This document shows, in pieces, positions 34,531-44,320 of a stretch of 64,000 nt of DNA. The stretch comes from Rahnella bonaserana. Its GTDB lineage: Bacteria > Pseudomonadota > Gammaproteobacteria > Enterobacterales > Enterobacteriaceae. Both the position numbers and the translations under genes were made by a program. Location of the stretch: NCBI RefSeq assembly GCF_019049675.1, contig NZ_JAFMOW010000056.1, positions 1 through 64,000 on the forward strand. Direction: 5' to 3'. Numbering within the stretch: position 1 is the stretch's first letter; the number at the start of each line of letters is the position of its first letter. Under the pieces are notes generated by a model, which had not been told where the DNA came from, made no database searches, and saw only the letters and a program-made list of their open reading frames with translations.

Positions 34531-35361
34531 TTGCCTGCAACCACCCATTTACGTTCGATTGCGACAGTTTCAGTACCAGGAACCTTGCCTGAAAAACTCA
34601 CGGCGATTGCTGCTGCGGGATTTGATGGCGTGGAAATATTCGAAGACGATCTGCTTAAAAGTCCGGTCAAGCCGGCAGCTATCCGTAATCTCGCCGATTC
34701 CCTCGGTTTGCGTATTTTCCTGCTGCAGCCTTTCCGCGATTTCGAAGGCGTTCCGGCGGAAAAACGTATCGAAAAACTTGCCAGCGCGCGCCGTCAGTTT
34801 GATCTGATGCGCGAGCTGGGCTGCGATCATTTACTGGTGTGCAGCAACACCGATCCGCAAAGCTCGCCGGAGCGGGACGTACAGATTGCGGATCTCGCTG
34901 CGCTGGCTGAAATGGCGCAGCCTTATGATATCCGTATCGGCTTTGAAGCGCTGGCGTGGGGCAAACACATCAACCGCTACCGGCAGGCGTGGGATCGCGT
35001 ACGTGAGGTGAACAGTCCGGCGCTGGGCATTGTTCTCGACAGCTTCCATATTCTCGCCGTGGGTGACAATCTTGACCGGCTGGACGAAGTGCCGCTGGAT
35101 AAAATCAGCTTCCTGCAACTGGCTGATGCGCCCTACAAAGACATGAACGTGCAGCAATGGAGCCGCAGTTACCGCTGTTATCCGGGACAGGGTGATTTAC
35201 CCCTGGTGGATTTCGTCAGCACGCTGGACCAAAAAGGCTTCACCGGGCCGTGGTCACTGGAAATCTTCAATGATAAAACTCTGCCGCTGGCAGATGGCCT
35301 GCGATCCTTAGCGGAGCTGGAAAAGCGGATGCAGGCTTATGAAAAGTCCGTCAGCGAGTAA
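34531..35361 (+). CDS. Probable 3-dehydroshikimate dehydratase (xylose-isomerase-like TIM barrel)
   Basis: 276 residues from a TTG start with AAAAGGA 7 bases upstream. Strong similarity to the N-terminal dehydratase domain of QsuB/QuiC-type enzymes: SIATVSVPGTLPEKL at about 10-24, GFDGVEIFEDDL, and putative metal ligands in GFEALAWG (Glu), VLDSFHIL (Asp), FLQLADAP (Gln) and SLEIFND (Glu). These enzymes turn 3-dehydroshikimate into protocatechuate. There is no fused dioxygenase-like C-terminal domain and no protocatechuate ring-cleavage gene in the window. Its 3' end overlaps convergent yieH by 11 bp. Confidence 0.75.
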   Translation: MPATTHLRSIATVSVPGTLPEKLTAIAAAGFDGVEIFEDDLLKSPVKPAAIRNLADSLGLRIFLLQPFRDFEGVPAEKRIEKLASARRQFDLMRELGCDHLLVCSNTDPQSSPERDVQIADLAALAEMAQPYDIRIGFEALAWGKHINRYRQAWDRVREVNSPALGIVLDSFHILAVGDNLDRLDEVPLDKISFLQLADAPYKDMNVQQWSRSYRCYPGQGDLPLVDFVSTLDQKGFTGPWSLEIFNDKTLPLADGLRSLAELEKRMQAYEKSVSE

Positions 35362-36016
35362 TCTGATACCCCATTTCACGCCAGATCCCCGGCAGTTCGC
35401 GCATGTCGTGGAAAGTCGTCACCAGCGGGTGATCCAGCGGCGGGTTATGCGGATCGGCGCAGTAGTAAAACACCGGGATGCCTGCGGTGATCCCGGCCTG
35501 TGCGCCTGCCACGGAATCTTCTACCAGAATGCAGTTTTCCACCGGCACGTTCATGACCTCGGCGGCTTTGTACAATACCGCCGGATCGGGCTTCCAGCGC
35601 TGTAAATCATAGCCGCTGAAAAGTTTGTCACCCATGAAAGGCAGCAGACCGGTCAGGCCGAGCGAGTGCTGCATTTTGGTGACCGGACCGTTGGAGACGA
35701 CGCACATTGGCACGGTAATTTGTTCCAGCAGTTCGCGCGCACCGTCAATCGGCTCAAGTTTGCTGTCGAAAAGCCGTGCGACGTGCTGGCGGAAGACCGC
35801 TTCCATCTCTTCTTTCGGCACGTCGATATCGTGCTCTTTATTGATGATCGCGACGATTTCGTAGAGTTTGACGCCTTTGTATTTTTTATACATTTCGTCG
35901 AAAGAAACCGTCACACCAAAATGCGCGAACATCTCGACATAGGCTTCGCAGCACAACAATTCACTGTCCACCAGCGTACCGTCGCAATCAAAAAAGACAC
36001 ATTTAACCTGTGACAT
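35351..36016 (-). CDS. yieH: HAD-family phosphatase YieH (6-phosphogluconate phosphatase type)
   Basis: 221 residues from the ATG at 36016 (GGGAG upstream), the E. coli YieH length; an upstream in-frame ATG at 36040 is less likely. HAD motif I FFDCDGTLVDSE (about 8-19, nucleophile Asp10), motif II VVSNGP, motif III KPDP and motif IV LVEDSVAGAQAG. E. coli YieH dephosphorylates 6-phosphogluconate. Divergent from adeP, as in E. coli. Confidence 0.92.
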   Translation of the reverse strand: MSQVKCVFFDCDGTLVDSELLCCEAYVEMFAHFGVTVSFDEMYKKYKGVKLYEIVAIINKEHDIDVPKEEMEAVFRQHVARLFDSKLEPIDGARELLEQITVPMCVVSNGPVTKMQHSLGLTGLLPFMGDKLFSGYDLQRWKPDPAVLYKAAEVMNVPVENCILVEDSVAGAQAGITAGIPVFYYCADPHNPPLDHPLVTTFHDMRELPGIWREMGYQITR

Positions 36017-36168
36017 ACTTTCTCCCTGTGAGCGTTTCATCTATTGGCGTGCATCATGGCACTGTACCCGAACGATAGATTTAATCCCATACATCCAGTG
36101 CTGGCGCTTTCGGGCTAAAATCCTTAGGATACCCCCCGATTGTTTTTCCCCCATTTTGGAACTCACCA

Positions 36169-37506
36169 ATGAGCACACCACAGAGCAATGCGACTGCGGG
36201 TAAAGGTCTGGCTGAACGTCTGTTTAAACTGACGCAGCACGGCACTACCGTACGCACCGAAACTATCGCCGGTTTAACTACCTTCCTGACCATGGTCTAT
36301 ATCGTTTTCGTGAACCCGCAGATTCTGGGTGTTGCGGGGATGGATAAACAGGCCGTGTTCGTGACCACCTGTCTGATTGCCGCGTTCGGCAGCATCCTGA
36401 TGGGTGTGATCGCCAACCTTCCGGTCGCTCTGGCACCGGCGATGGGGCTGAATGCGTTCTTTGCTTTTGTGGTTGTGGGCGCGATGGGCGTTTCCTGGCA
36501 GGTCGGGATGGGCGCGATTTTCTGGGGCGCGGTCGGTTTGCTGCTGCTGACCATTTTCCGTATCCGTTACTGGATGATTGCCAATATTCCGGTCAGCCTG
36601 CGTGTGGGCATTACCGCCGGTATCGGGCTGTTTATCGGCATGATGGGGCTGAAAAACGCCGGCATTATTGTCCCGAACCCTGACACTATCGTGACTATTG
36701 GTAATCTGACCTCGCATAACGTGCTGCTGGGCGTACTCGGGTTCTTCATTATTGCCGTGCTGGCGTCGCGTAACTTCCACGCCTCGGTGCTGGTGTCGAT
36801 TATTGTCACCACTGTGATTGGCCTGATGATTGGCGACGTGCATTACACCGGTTTCTGGTCGATGCCGCCAAGCATCACCACGGTTGTCGGTCAGGTGGAT
36901 CTGAAAGGCGCGCTGAACATCGGTCTGGCGGGCGTCATCTTCTCTTTCATGCTGGTGAACCTGTTTGACTCCTCCGGTACGCTGATCGGCGTGACCGACA
37001 AAGCCGGTCTGGCGGATGAGAAAGGTAAATTCCCGCAGATGAAACAGGCGCTGTATGTAGACAGCGTATCTTCTGTTGCCGGCGCATTTATCGGCACGTC
37101 TTCTGTGGGCGCTTACATTGAAAGCACCTCCGGCGTGTCTGTTGGTGGCCGTACCGGTCTGACGGCGGTGGTTACCGGCTTGCTGTTCCTGCTGGTGATC
37201 TTTATTTCCCCGCTGGCAGGCATGGTGCCGGAATACGCGGCAGCCGGTGCGCTGATTTATGTCGGCGTACTGATGACTTCCAGCCTGGCGCGCGTTTCAT
37301 GGGATGACCTGACTGAAGCCGTTCCGGCATTCGTGACCGCGGTGATGATGCCGTTCAGTTTCTCGATCACTGAAGGTATCGCTCTGGGCTTCATCTCTTA
37401 CGTGGTGATGAAACTGGGTACCGGTCGCTGGAGAGAAATCAGCCCGTGCGTGGTTGTGGTCGCGCTGCTGTTCGTGCTGAAAATCGCGTTCGTAGACGGG
37501 CATTAA
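36169..37506 (+). CDS. adeP: Adenine permease AdeP (NCS2/AzgA-type)
   Basis: High-affinity adenine:H+ symporter, 445 residues as in E. coli AdeP (YieG), about 12-14 membrane segments. Conserved AGLTTFLTMVYIVFVNP (about 29-45), ALAPAMGLNAFFAF and NLFDSSGTLIGV segments of the AzgA branch. Ends at a bidirectional terminator shared with chrR. Confidence 0.93.
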   Translation: MSTPQSNATAGKGLAERLFKLTQHGTTVRTETIAGLTTFLTMVYIVFVNPQILGVAGMDKQAVFVTTCLIAAFGSILMGVIANLPVALAPAMGLNAFFAFVVVGAMGVSWQVGMGAIFWGAVGLLLLTIFRIRYWMIANIPVSLRVGITAGIGLFIGMMGLKNAGIIVPNPDTIVTIGNLTSHNVLLGVLGFFIIAVLASRNFHASVLVSIIVTTVIGLMIGDVHYTGFWSMPPSITTVVGQVDLKGALNIGLAGVIFSFMLVNLFDSSGTLIGVTDKAGLADEKGKFPQMKQALYVDSVSSVAGAFIGTSSVGAYIESTSGVSVGGRTGLTAVVTGLLFLLVIFISPLAGMVPEYAAAGALIYVGVLMTSSLARVSWDDLTEAVPAFVTAVMMPFSFSITEGIALGFISYVVMKLGTGRWREISPCVVVVALLFVLKIAFVDGH

Positions 37507-37537
37507 TCCGCTGACGACTGCTTAACGCCGATAAAAA

Positions 37538-37561
37538 AACAGCCCGCATTTGCGGGCTGTT
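37538..37561. terminator. Bidirectional terminator between adeP and chrR
   Basis: Eleven-bp stem AACAGCCCGCA / TGCGGGCTGTT with a 2-base gap, preceded by an A-run that serves as the U-run for the minus strand. Confidence 0.92.
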
Positions 37562-37581
37562 TGCATTTCTGATGACCGGAA

Positions 37582-38151
37582 TTATTTGCTGACGCGGCGG
37601 GTATAGTCGGCAAACGCGGTCAGCTGGCCACGCAGGAAATCGAGCGTCCCCTGATCAACCACTTCGCCTGTCTGTTCATCCACTTTGCTCTGAATGACGC
37701 CACCCATGAATTCGGGTTTGTTCATGACCATGGCATCAAGGAACACCAGAATCTGGCGCAGGTGATACTGGCAGCGTGCGCCACCGACCGGCCCCATTGA
37801 ACTGGTTTGGATCAGCACGGGCTTTCCGGCCAGCGGCTGGTTTGGCAGACGGGAAATCCAGTCGATGGCATTTTTCAGGCCACCCGGCACGGAATAGTTA
37901 TATTCCGGCGTCACGATAATCACGCCATCCGCCTGACGGATTTGTTCTGCAATCGCTTCAATATCCGCCGGAAAGCCTTCTTCCTGCTGAATGTCTGCAT
38001 CATAGAGTGGAAGGGTGCCGATGGAAGGTAACGCTTCAATCGTGATGCCCTCAGGGGCGACATTCGGCAATGTACGCGCCACCATGCCGTTATATGACGC
38101 TTTACGAAGACTACCTAACAGTGTGACAAACTTCAGGGGTTGAGCTGACAT
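37582..38151 (-). CDS. chrR: NAD(P)H-dependent FMN quinone reductase ChrR
   Basis: 189 residues, flavodoxin-like. FMN phosphate loop LGSLRKASYN near residues 12-21; TPEYNYSVPGGLKNAID at about 80-96 contacts the flavin. E. coli ChrR (YieF) reduces quinones and chromate in two-electron steps. Same position, between adeP and yieE, as in E. coli. Confidence 0.93.
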   Translation of the reverse strand: MSAQPLKFVTLLGSLRKASYNGMVARTLPNVAPEGITIEALPSIGTLPLYDADIQQEEGFPADIEAIAEQIRQADGVIIVTPEYNYSVPGGLKNAIDWISRLPNQPLAGKPVLIQTSSMGPVGGARCQYHLRQILVFLDAMVMNKPEFMGGVIQSKVDEQTGEVVDQGTLDFLRGQLTAFADYTRRVSK

Positions 38152-38242
38152 GGGTTACTCCTGTTATGGATGACTTTGCGAAAGGAACTGCCTGTAACCA
38201 TAAACGAAAAACGCTACAACTGGCGTAAACAAACGTGAAGTT

Positions 38243-38968
38243 TTATTTAGCGGGTGGCAGGCTGACGAATTTCATGAAGTGCGGTGATTCGGATTGCTGG
38301 TCTGCGGAGAGTGTTTGGGTGCGTGTGAAGCCGTTTTCGGGCTCATAGCGCCAGCACTGCAACCGGATTATCGAGGGGGATTGCGCGCATGACCAGGTAA
38401 TCGACCCTTCAATATCACTCATTACCTGCGCCTCCGGTGTCACGGCAGACCGCAAACGGCCCGAAGCCGGATTCAGGCTGAGCGTCAGCGGACCCTGATC
38501 GTTGAGGCCGGACATCTTCAGCATGCTCTGGCGGATACACCATAGTTGTAGCGAGGATTCCACCGGATCCGATTGCATAGCAATCCAGGTTTTCTCAACA
38601 GCAGAAAGCTGTAACTGCTGCTGCGGATTTACCAGCGCACTGCGGGCATGAATGATTTCGAGATCCAGACCGACTTTCCCTTCGCTGCTGATTAAAACAC
38701 CGACAGTGCTACCGGCATACGCCAGACTAAAATCAGGGAGATCGGCGGATTCGAAACTCGGACGACCGCTGGGTAAGGTGATCACGTTGGGAAGTTCAGC
38801 AATTCCGTAAAGGTAGAAAATCATTTCTGCCAGAAGAACGCGGCCGTTTAAGAAACGCTTGCGCTGTTTTTCGGAAAGGTGTTTTGCGAATAATACGATC
38901 TCTTTGGGCAACCGGTGTGTATCCGGTTCTGCATCCGTCATTGCCCATCTTGCAAAATGGCACGCCAT
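38243..38968 (-). CDS. yieE: YieE-like protein, divergent phosphopantetheinyl-transferase family
   Basis: 241 residues with the layout of AcpT/Sfp-type phosphopantetheinyl transferases: LPSGRPSF, then LAYAGSTVGVLIS in the place of the usual FNLSHS segment, then KVGLDLE with the metal-binding Asp/Glu pair. The WxxKE catalytic segment is replaced by WCIRQSMLK, so the usual Glu is missing, as in E. coli YieE. Activity is therefore doubtful. Downstream of it, 91 bp away, is chrR on the same strand. Call by synteny and similarity to E. coli YieE. Confidence 0.85.
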   Translation of the reverse strand: MACHFARWAMTDAEPDTHRLPKEIVLFAKHLSEKQRKRFLNGRVLLAEMIFYLYGIAELPNVITLPSGRPSFESADLPDFSLAYAGSTVGVLISSEGKVGLDLEIIHARSALVNPQQQLQLSAVEKTWIAMQSDPVESSLQLWCIRQSMLKMSGLNDQGPLTLSLNPASGRLRSAVTPEAQVMSDIEGSITWSCAQSPSIIRLQCWRYEPENGFTRTQTLSADQQSESPHFMKFVSLPPAK

Positions 38969-39291
38969 TGTTCACTCCATGATTAATGGTTCGACCGTAT
39001 TTTCTCAATTGTTCTAAAGAATAACATTAAGAGAAATCATTAAAAACCGCTTAAAACCCGCAGTGGCGCACACTTCATTCACTTTTCAGACAGTTTTTCA
39101 TCCCCATAAAGTGAAACAAATCACAGGATTAAACTCTAGTTGAGAAGAAATCTTATCGGAATGATGTTCTGGATTTTCACTCATACGATCCGGGTGCCGG
39201 ATATATCTACTATAGCAACATAAAGAAACGTCAGAAAATGCCGTTATTAATTAAGCAGCGATCTCGCTGCTTTGCCGGTGAGTACCCTAAA
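38969..39291. other. Intergenic region before the chemoreceptor gene
   Basis: 323 bp, AT-rich, between divergent yieE and the MCP gene. It holds the CRP-like palindrome at 39108-39127 and several TATA-like stretches, but no convincing sigma-28 promoter, although many chemoreceptor genes have one. Confidence 0.45.
39108..39127 (+). promoter_or_regulatory. CRP-like site upstream of the chemoreceptor gene
   Basis: AGTGA-N6-TCACA: one half perfect, the other one base from TGTGA, with A-rich flanks. It lies 165 bp before the chosen ATG. Confidence 0.55.
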
Positions 39292-41187
39292 ATGTTAAAA
39301 ACAACGCAATCCCGCTTTATCGCATTGATCAGCTTGTTTTTTATTGTGCTGATCATCATTACGCTTATCGTGATCCAGGTCTTTATTGCTCCTCAACTGA
39401 AACAAACGGAAAGTAATCTGGTTGCAAATCAGGTGGATGATGTAGCAGTCGCTATTAATGATCGTCTTAACAAGGTTGAGTCTCAGGTACGCACCATCAC
39501 CCAGACCGTCGCACAAATGGACAGCGACAGTATCGACCGGTTGCTGCCCGCTCTGGTTGATCAGTACGGCGACGCTGCCGTGTTTGGTGGCGGTATCTGG
39601 CCGTTGCCGAACCAGCGCGACCCGGCAAAAATCAAATTTAGCACCTTCTTTGCCCGTAATAGTAATAATCAGCTGACGGTGAATACTTTCTGGAACAGCG
39701 CAGAATCGCCGAACTATTTCGATCAGTCCTGGTATCTCGCCGCATCCAAAGGTGAAAAAGGGCAGTGTGTCTGGGCTCCGGCGTATTTCGATGACGCCAG
39801 CACCCAGCCACGCACCAACTGCGCCATGCCGATTTATAAAGGCGACAAACAGTGGGGCGTTGCCACCATTGATGTGACGCTGGGTTTCTTTAACCAGCTG
39901 GTGACGGAAATGGAGAAAAAGGTTCACGCCACAATTTATATCGTGGAGAAAGACGGCACCATCGTCGGCACCAGCCATTCCACGGATGAAAAGCTACCGA
40001 AACTGGCGTCTCTGGGGGAAAACTCACCGCTGGCCATGCAAATCCGCAAAGGTCTGGATCAGATTAACGACCAGCCAGGCCTGGTGGCGGATTACGACAA
40101 TGACGGCACGTCGCATACCTTGTTCATGAGTAAAATTCAGGGCCCGTGGTATATCGCGACCGATATGCCGACTACTCAGTTGCTGGCGCTTAGCCATAGC
40201 GTTCTGACGAGCCTCGGGCTGGTGCAAATCCCAATGGTCCTGTTACTGCTGATTGTGCTGATTGCGGCGATTAAAGTGTTTATGCGCCAGCTTGCAGCAC
40301 TGAACAAAAATATCGATCAGCTTTCTGCGGGCGGTGCGGATTTAACCCGCCGCTTACCGGACAGCCGCAGCCCTGAGTTCAATCAGATCAACCAGAGCTT
40401 CAACAGCTTCCTGACTTTCCTGCAATCCATTCTGCGTCAGGTGGGTGACAGCAGTCTGGCGATCACTTCAGCTTCGCGCCAGATTGCCAGCGGTAACCTG
40501 GACTTGTCAGCGCGAACTGAAGAACAGGCCAGTTCTATTGTCGAAACGGCAGCCTCAATGGAACAGCTGACCAGCACCGTGAAACAGAACGCAGCCAATG
40601 CCGAAGGCGCTAACCAGCTGGCGCGTGATGCGTCGGCCGTCGCGGAAAAAGGTTCGGAAGTGGTGAAACAGGTGGTTGAGACAATGGGGTCGATCACCCG
40701 TTCCTCCCACAAAATCGTCGATATCATCAGTGTTATTGACGGCATCGCTTTCCAGACCAACATTCTGGCGCTGAATGCGGCGGTTGAAGCGGCGCGTGCC
40801 GGTGAACAGGGACGCGGTTTCGCCGTGGTGGCCTCTGAAGTGCGCAGTCTGGCGCAACGTTCGGCGACCTCTGCGCGTGAAATCAAAAAGCTGATTGAGG
40901 ATTCTGTGGCCGATATTTCCACCGGCAGCCGGCTGGTGGCGACGGCGGGAACGACAATGGATGAAGTCATGGGCGGCGTGAACAACGTGGCGACGCTGAT
41001 GAACGAGATCATGTCTTCCAGTCAGGAGCAAAGTCTGGGCATTGAGCAGGTTAACGTGGCTATTACGCAGCTGGATAACGCCACGCAGCAGAACGCCGCG
41101 CTGGTCGAACAGGTTTCTGCCGCTGCGCAGGCGATGCAGGATCAGACCGTTCAGCTGGAAACCGTGGTTGCGGGCTTTAAGCTTTAA
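39292..41187 (+). CDS. Methyl-accepting chemotaxis protein, dCache-type sensor
   Basis: 631 residues from the ATG at 39292; an in-frame ATG at 39238 would add 18 polar residues before the first membrane helix and has no better ribosome-binding site. Membrane helix about 9-32, large periplasmic sensor (about 35-300, double-Cache-like with [15 protein letters not shown] and a [10 protein letters not shown] strand), second membrane helix about 305-330, HAMP, then a signalling domain with the conserved hairpin tip ([20 protein letters not shown]). It lacks the C-terminal NWETF-type CheR/CheB docking pentapeptide, ending VVAGFKL. Ligand unknown. The gene is not in the E. coli locus. Confidence 0.92.
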   Translation: MLKTTQSRFIALISLFFIVLIIITLIVIQVFIAPQLKQTESNLVANQVDDVAVAINDRLNKVESQVRTITQTVAQMDSDSIDRLLPALVDQYGDAAVFGGGIWPLPNQRDPAKIKFSTFFARNSNNQLTVNTFWNSAESPNYFDQSWYLAASKGEKGQCVWAPAYFDDASTQPRTNCAMPIYKGDKQWGVATIDVTLGFFNQLVTEMEKKVHATIYIVEKDGTIVGTSHSTDEKLPKLASLGENSPLAMQIRKGLDQINDQPGLVADYDNDGTSHTLFMSKIQGPWYIATDMPTTQLLALSHSVLTSLGLVQIPMVLLLLIVLIAAIKVFMRQLAALNKNIDQLSAGGADLTRRLPDSRSPEFNQINQSFNSFLTFLQSILRQVGDSSLAITSASRQIASGNLDLSARTEEQASSIVETAASMEQLTSTVKQNAANAEGANQLARDASAVAEKGSEVVKQVVETMGSITRSSHKIVDIISVIDGIAFQTNILALNAAVEAARAGEQGRGFAVVASEVRSLAQRSATSAREIKKLIEDSVADISTGSRLVATAGTTMDEVMGGVNNVATLMNEIMSSSQEQSLGIEQVNVAITQLDNATQQNAALVEQVSAAAQAMQDQTVQLETVVAGFKL

Positions 41188-41216
41188 TTACGTCTGATGG
41201 AAAGTGTTTAGCATTG

Positions 41217-41252
41217 AGCGGTAAGTGAGCGATCACTTACCGCTTTTTATTT
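41217..41252. terminator. Terminator after the chemoreceptor gene
   Basis: Twelve-bp perfect stem AGCGGTAAGTGA / TCACTTACCGCT with a GCGA loop, then TTTTATTTT. It ends just before the convergent lysR gene. Confidence 0.92.
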
Positions 41253-41262
41253 TACGCCATAC

Positions 41263-42150
41263 TCAGTAAAAGTCGTTTTCCGTCATGAAGTTAATCAGGC
41301 TGGTCAGTTTGGCGCGTGGCCTGAAATCAGGCAGATACACCAGATGTACCGCCCGGGGTTTAGGGATAAAAGATTCCAGCACCGGGATCAGCTTGCCGCT
41401 GGCGATATCCTCGGCCAGCAATACTTTGGGCTGCAACAGCAAACCGGCACCTTCCAGCGCGGCAGCACGCAGCGCATGACCGTCATTAGAGACATAACGG
41501 CTGTTGACCGGCCACGATGACGTTGTGCGTTCTGCATTCGCCAGATGCCAGCCTTCGCTCTGATTCCAGACGGTATGCACCAGGCAGGGATGCGTTTTCA
41601 AATCTTCCGGGGTCACGGGCGTACCGAACCGCTGTAAATAGTCCGCAGAAGCGCAGATCACCATTTCATAAGGCTTCAGCGGTTTCGCGACAAGGCGGTC
41701 GTCTCCGATTTCGCCAATACGAATTGCCGCGTCAAAACCTTCGCCGATCAAATCCACCCGCGCGTTGCTCAGTATCAGTTCCACGTTCACTTTTGGGTTT
41801 TTTTGCAGGTAGCGGGCCAGCAGGGGTGCCACCACGCTGGAACCGAGGGATACCGGCGCGCTGACCCTGAGCAATCCGGTTGGTACGCTTTGCAGGCTTT
41901 CCATCGCGCTTTCCGTGAATTTCATCTGTTCCAGCACTCGTTTGCCGTTTTCATAAAACACTTCGCCGGCATCGGTCAGGCTTTGCCTGCGCGTGGTGCG
42001 TTGCAGCAGGCGGGCATTGAGATGCTTTTCCAGTTGCTGGATGTGTTTGCCGACCATCACTGCGGAGATCCCCAGCTTTTCTGCCGCAGTGCTGAAATTT
42101 CCGGTTTCTACTACGCTGACAAAAACTTCGATATTCCGCAGCTTATCCAC
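41263..42150 (-). CDS. LysR-family transcriptional regulator
   Basis: 295 residues: winged helix-turn-helix at 1-60 (VETGNFSTAAEKLGISAVMV) and a periplasmic-binding-like effector domain. The sequence fits the large CrgA/YhjC-like LysR subgroup. Divergent, 100 bp away, from the short-chain dehydrogenase gene at 42251, which it most likely controls. Effector unknown. Confidence 0.9.
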   Translation of the reverse strand: MDKLRNIEVFVSVVETGNFSTAAEKLGISAVMVGKHIQQLEKHLNARLLQRTTRRQSLTDAGEVFYENGKRVLEQMKFTESAMESLQSVPTGLLRVSAPVSLGSSVVAPLLARYLQKNPKVNVELILSNARVDLIGEGFDAAIRIGEIGDDRLVAKPLKPYEMVICASADYLQRFGTPVTPEDLKTHPCLVHTVWNQSEGWHLANAERTTSSWPVNSRYVSNDGHALRAAALEGAGLLLQPKVLLAEDIASGKLIPVLESFIPKPRAVHLVYLPDFRPRAKLTSLINFMTENDFY

Positions 42151-42250
42151 ATTGCAAACCCTGAGTTAGAACAGAACGAATAATACGAGTCTATATCTAA
42201 CCCTAAGTTTGGTGAAAGATGTACCGACAAACAACATTGAGGAATCTGTG

Positions 42251-42850
42251 ATGAAAATTTTAGTGATTGGCGGGACTGGAACATTGGGCAAAGCTGTGGC
42301 GCGTGAATTTACCGGTGAGCATGAAGTGATCACGGCAGGGAAAACGCAGGGTGATTTTCAGGTCGATATCACCGATGAAAACAGCGTAAAAGCACTTTTC
42401 AAAAGCACAGGAAAGGTCGATGCGATTATCGCCACCACCGGCAGCCTGCACTTCGGCCCGCTGACTGAAATGACCGCAGAACAATTCAATACGGGTTTAC
42501 AGAACAAACTGCTCGGGCAGGTGCGTATTGCGCTGATCGGTCAGTCATTCCTCAACGATGGCGGCTCTGTCACGCTGACCAGCGGGATCATTGCCGATGA
42601 ACCTATCCGTCAGGGCGCAAACGCCACCACGGTAAATGCCGCCGTTGAAGGTTTTGTCCGTGGTGCGGCAATTGAACTGCCACGAGGTATCCGCATCAAC
42701 GTGGTCAGCCCGACGGTAGTGGAAGAGTCGCTGAAAGCTTACGGCCCGTTCTTCCCTGGCTTTGAAGCCGCACCGGCAGCACGTGTGGCGAAAGCGTATC
42801 GCCGCAGCGTGGAAGGCGCGCAGACCGGACGCGTTTATAAAGTCTGGTAA
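42251..42850 (+). CDS. Short-chain dehydrogenase/reductase-like protein without YxxxK
   Basis: 199 residues from the ATG at 42251 (GAGGAA upstream). N-terminal Rossmann motif GGTGTLGKA at about 7-15 and TSGI as the strand-5 serine region. At the expected catalytic Tyr-x-x-x-Lys position the sequence reads ATTVNAAVEG, so both Tyr and Lys are absent. Such short atypical SDRs are seen next to LysR genes in enterobacteria and may be poor or unusual oxidoreductases. Followed by a terminator facing mnmE. Confidence 0.85.
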   Translation: MKILVIGGTGTLGKAVAREFTGEHEVITAGKTQGDFQVDITDENSVKALFKSTGKVDAIIATTGSLHFGPLTEMTAEQFNTGLQNKLLGQVRIALIGQSFLNDGGSVTLTSGIIADEPIRQGANATTVNAAVEGFVRGAAIELPRGIRINVVSPTVVEESLKAYGPFFPGFEAAPAARVAKAYRRSVEGAQTGRVYKVW

Positions 42851-42874
42851 GGCGTAATCCTTTGAATAAAATAA

Positions 42875-42902
42875 AAAACCCACATTTCAGGATGTGGGTT
42901 TT
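42875..42902. terminator. Bidirectional terminator between the SDR gene and mnmE
   Basis: Eleven-bp stem AAAACCCACAT / ATGTGGGTTTT with a 6-base loop, with A- and T-runs on both sides. Confidence 0.93.
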
Positions 42903-42921
42903 CTTTGTAGCTAAGGACAGA

Positions 42922-44286
42922 TTACTTACCGATACAGAAACTGGAGAAGATCCGCCCCAGTAAATCGTCAGACGTAAATTCGCCGGTGATTTCGCTCAGC
43001 GACTGCTGCGCCAGACGCAGTTCCTCTGCCAGTAATTCACCGGCCCAGGCGCCAAGCAGCTGGTCTTTACCCTGAACCAGATGCTGTGCGGCGTCTTCCA
43101 GTGCGTGCAGATGACGGCGACGGGCGAGGAATCCACCTTCCATATTGTGATTAAAGCCCATCACCTGTTTCAGATGGTCACGCAGCAGATCAACACCGTC
43201 ACCGGTACGGGCGGAAAGGCGAATAAGTGAGTGACCATTCACTTCGGTTTGCCCCAGCGCTTCGCCGGTAATATCGGCTTTATTGCGCACAACGACAATC
43301 GGTAAAGTCGCAGGCAGACGTGCCATAAATTCTGGCCAGATTTCCGCAGGCTCGGTCGCCGCCGTGGTAGTTCCGTCGACCATAAACAGCACTAAATCAG
43401 CCTGTTCGATCTCATTCCATGCACGTTCGATACCAATGCGCTCAACTTCGTCGCTCGCTTCACGTAAACCGGCGGTATCGATAATGTGCAAAGGCATGCC
43501 GTCGAGGTGGATATGTTCGCGCAAAACGTCACGCGTGGTGCCTGCGATATCGGTAACGATCGCAGCTTCACGACCGGCCAGCGCGTTCAGCAGGCTGGAT
43601 TTACCGGCGTTCGGACGCCCGGCAATCACCACTTTCATCCCTTCACGCAGCAGGCTGCCCTGACGCGCTTCAGCACGTACCGCATCCAGATCGCCCATCA
43701 CTGTATTGAGTTTGGCTTCGATTTTGCCGTCAGACAGGAAGTCGATTTCTTCATCCGGGAAGTCGATAGCGGCTTCAACAAAGATCCGCAGGTGAGTGAG
43801 TGCTTCCACCAGATGATGAATACGGTGAGAGAATGCGCCCTGTAAGGAGTTAACCGCAGAACGTGCGGCCTGCTCAGAGCTGGCGTCGATAAGATCAGCA
43901 ATCGCCTCTGCCTGCGCCAGATCGAGCTTATCGTTGAGGAACGCCCGTTCAGAGAATTCGCCCGGACGCGCAATACGCACGTTATCCAGCGCGATAATGC
44001 GTTTAAGCAGCAAATCCAGGATCACCGGGCCGCCGTGGCCTTGCAGTTCAAGCACGTCCTCACCGGTAAAGGAATTCGGGCCGGGGAACCACAGCGCGAT
44101 ACCCTGATCAAGCGTACTGCCGTCTGCATCCTGAAACGGCAGATAATCGGCATAGCGCGGCTTGGGCAGTTTACCTAAGACAGCCTGCGCCACATCACGC
44201 GCCGCTCGGCCGGAAATGCGCAAAATGCCCACACCACCGCGGCCGGGTGGGGTTGCCTGGGCAATAATGGTATCTGAGGTGCTCAT
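42922..44286 (-). CDS. mnmE: tRNA modification GTPase MnmE (TrmE)
   Basis: GTPase partner of MnmG in wobble-uridine modification. 454 residues: N-terminal folate-binding domain ([19 protein letters not shown]), central helical domain, inserted G domain with G1 GRPNAGKSS (about 223-231), G3 DTAGLRE and G4 NKAD, and the conserved C-terminal CIGK carrying the essential Cys. A stem-loop (44321-44350) separates it from yidC. Confidence 0.97.
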   Translation of the reverse strand: MSTSDTIIAQATPPGRGGVGILRISGRAARDVAQAVLGKLPKPRYADYLPFQDADGSTLDQGIALWFPGPNSFTGEDVLELQGHGGPVILDLLLKRIIALDNVRIARPGEFSERAFLNDKLDLAQAEAIADLIDASSEQAARSAVNSLQGAFSHRIHHLVEALTHLRIFVEAAIDFPDEEIDFLSDGKIEAKLNTVMGDLDAVRAEARQGSLLREGMKVVIAGRPNAGKSSLLNALAGREAAIVTDIAGTTRDVLREHIHLDGMPLHIIDTAGLREASDEVERIGIERAWNEIEQADLVLFMVDGTTTAATEPAEIWPEFMARLPATLPIVVVRNKADITGEALGQTEVNGHSLIRLSARTGDGVDLLRDHLKQVMGFNHNMEGGFLARRRHLHALEDAAQHLVQGKDQLLGAWAGELLAEELRLAQQSLSEITGEFTSDDLLGRIFSSFCIGK

Positions 44287-44320
44287 AACGTTTTTCCCAT
44301 CGGGTATTTACGGATATGCA

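Noticed and set aside
34136-34807. 223-codon open frame across the TetR gene and the dehydratase start
   Set aside because: Overlaps two better-supported genes, the first on the opposite strand and the second in another frame, and no domain features are visible.
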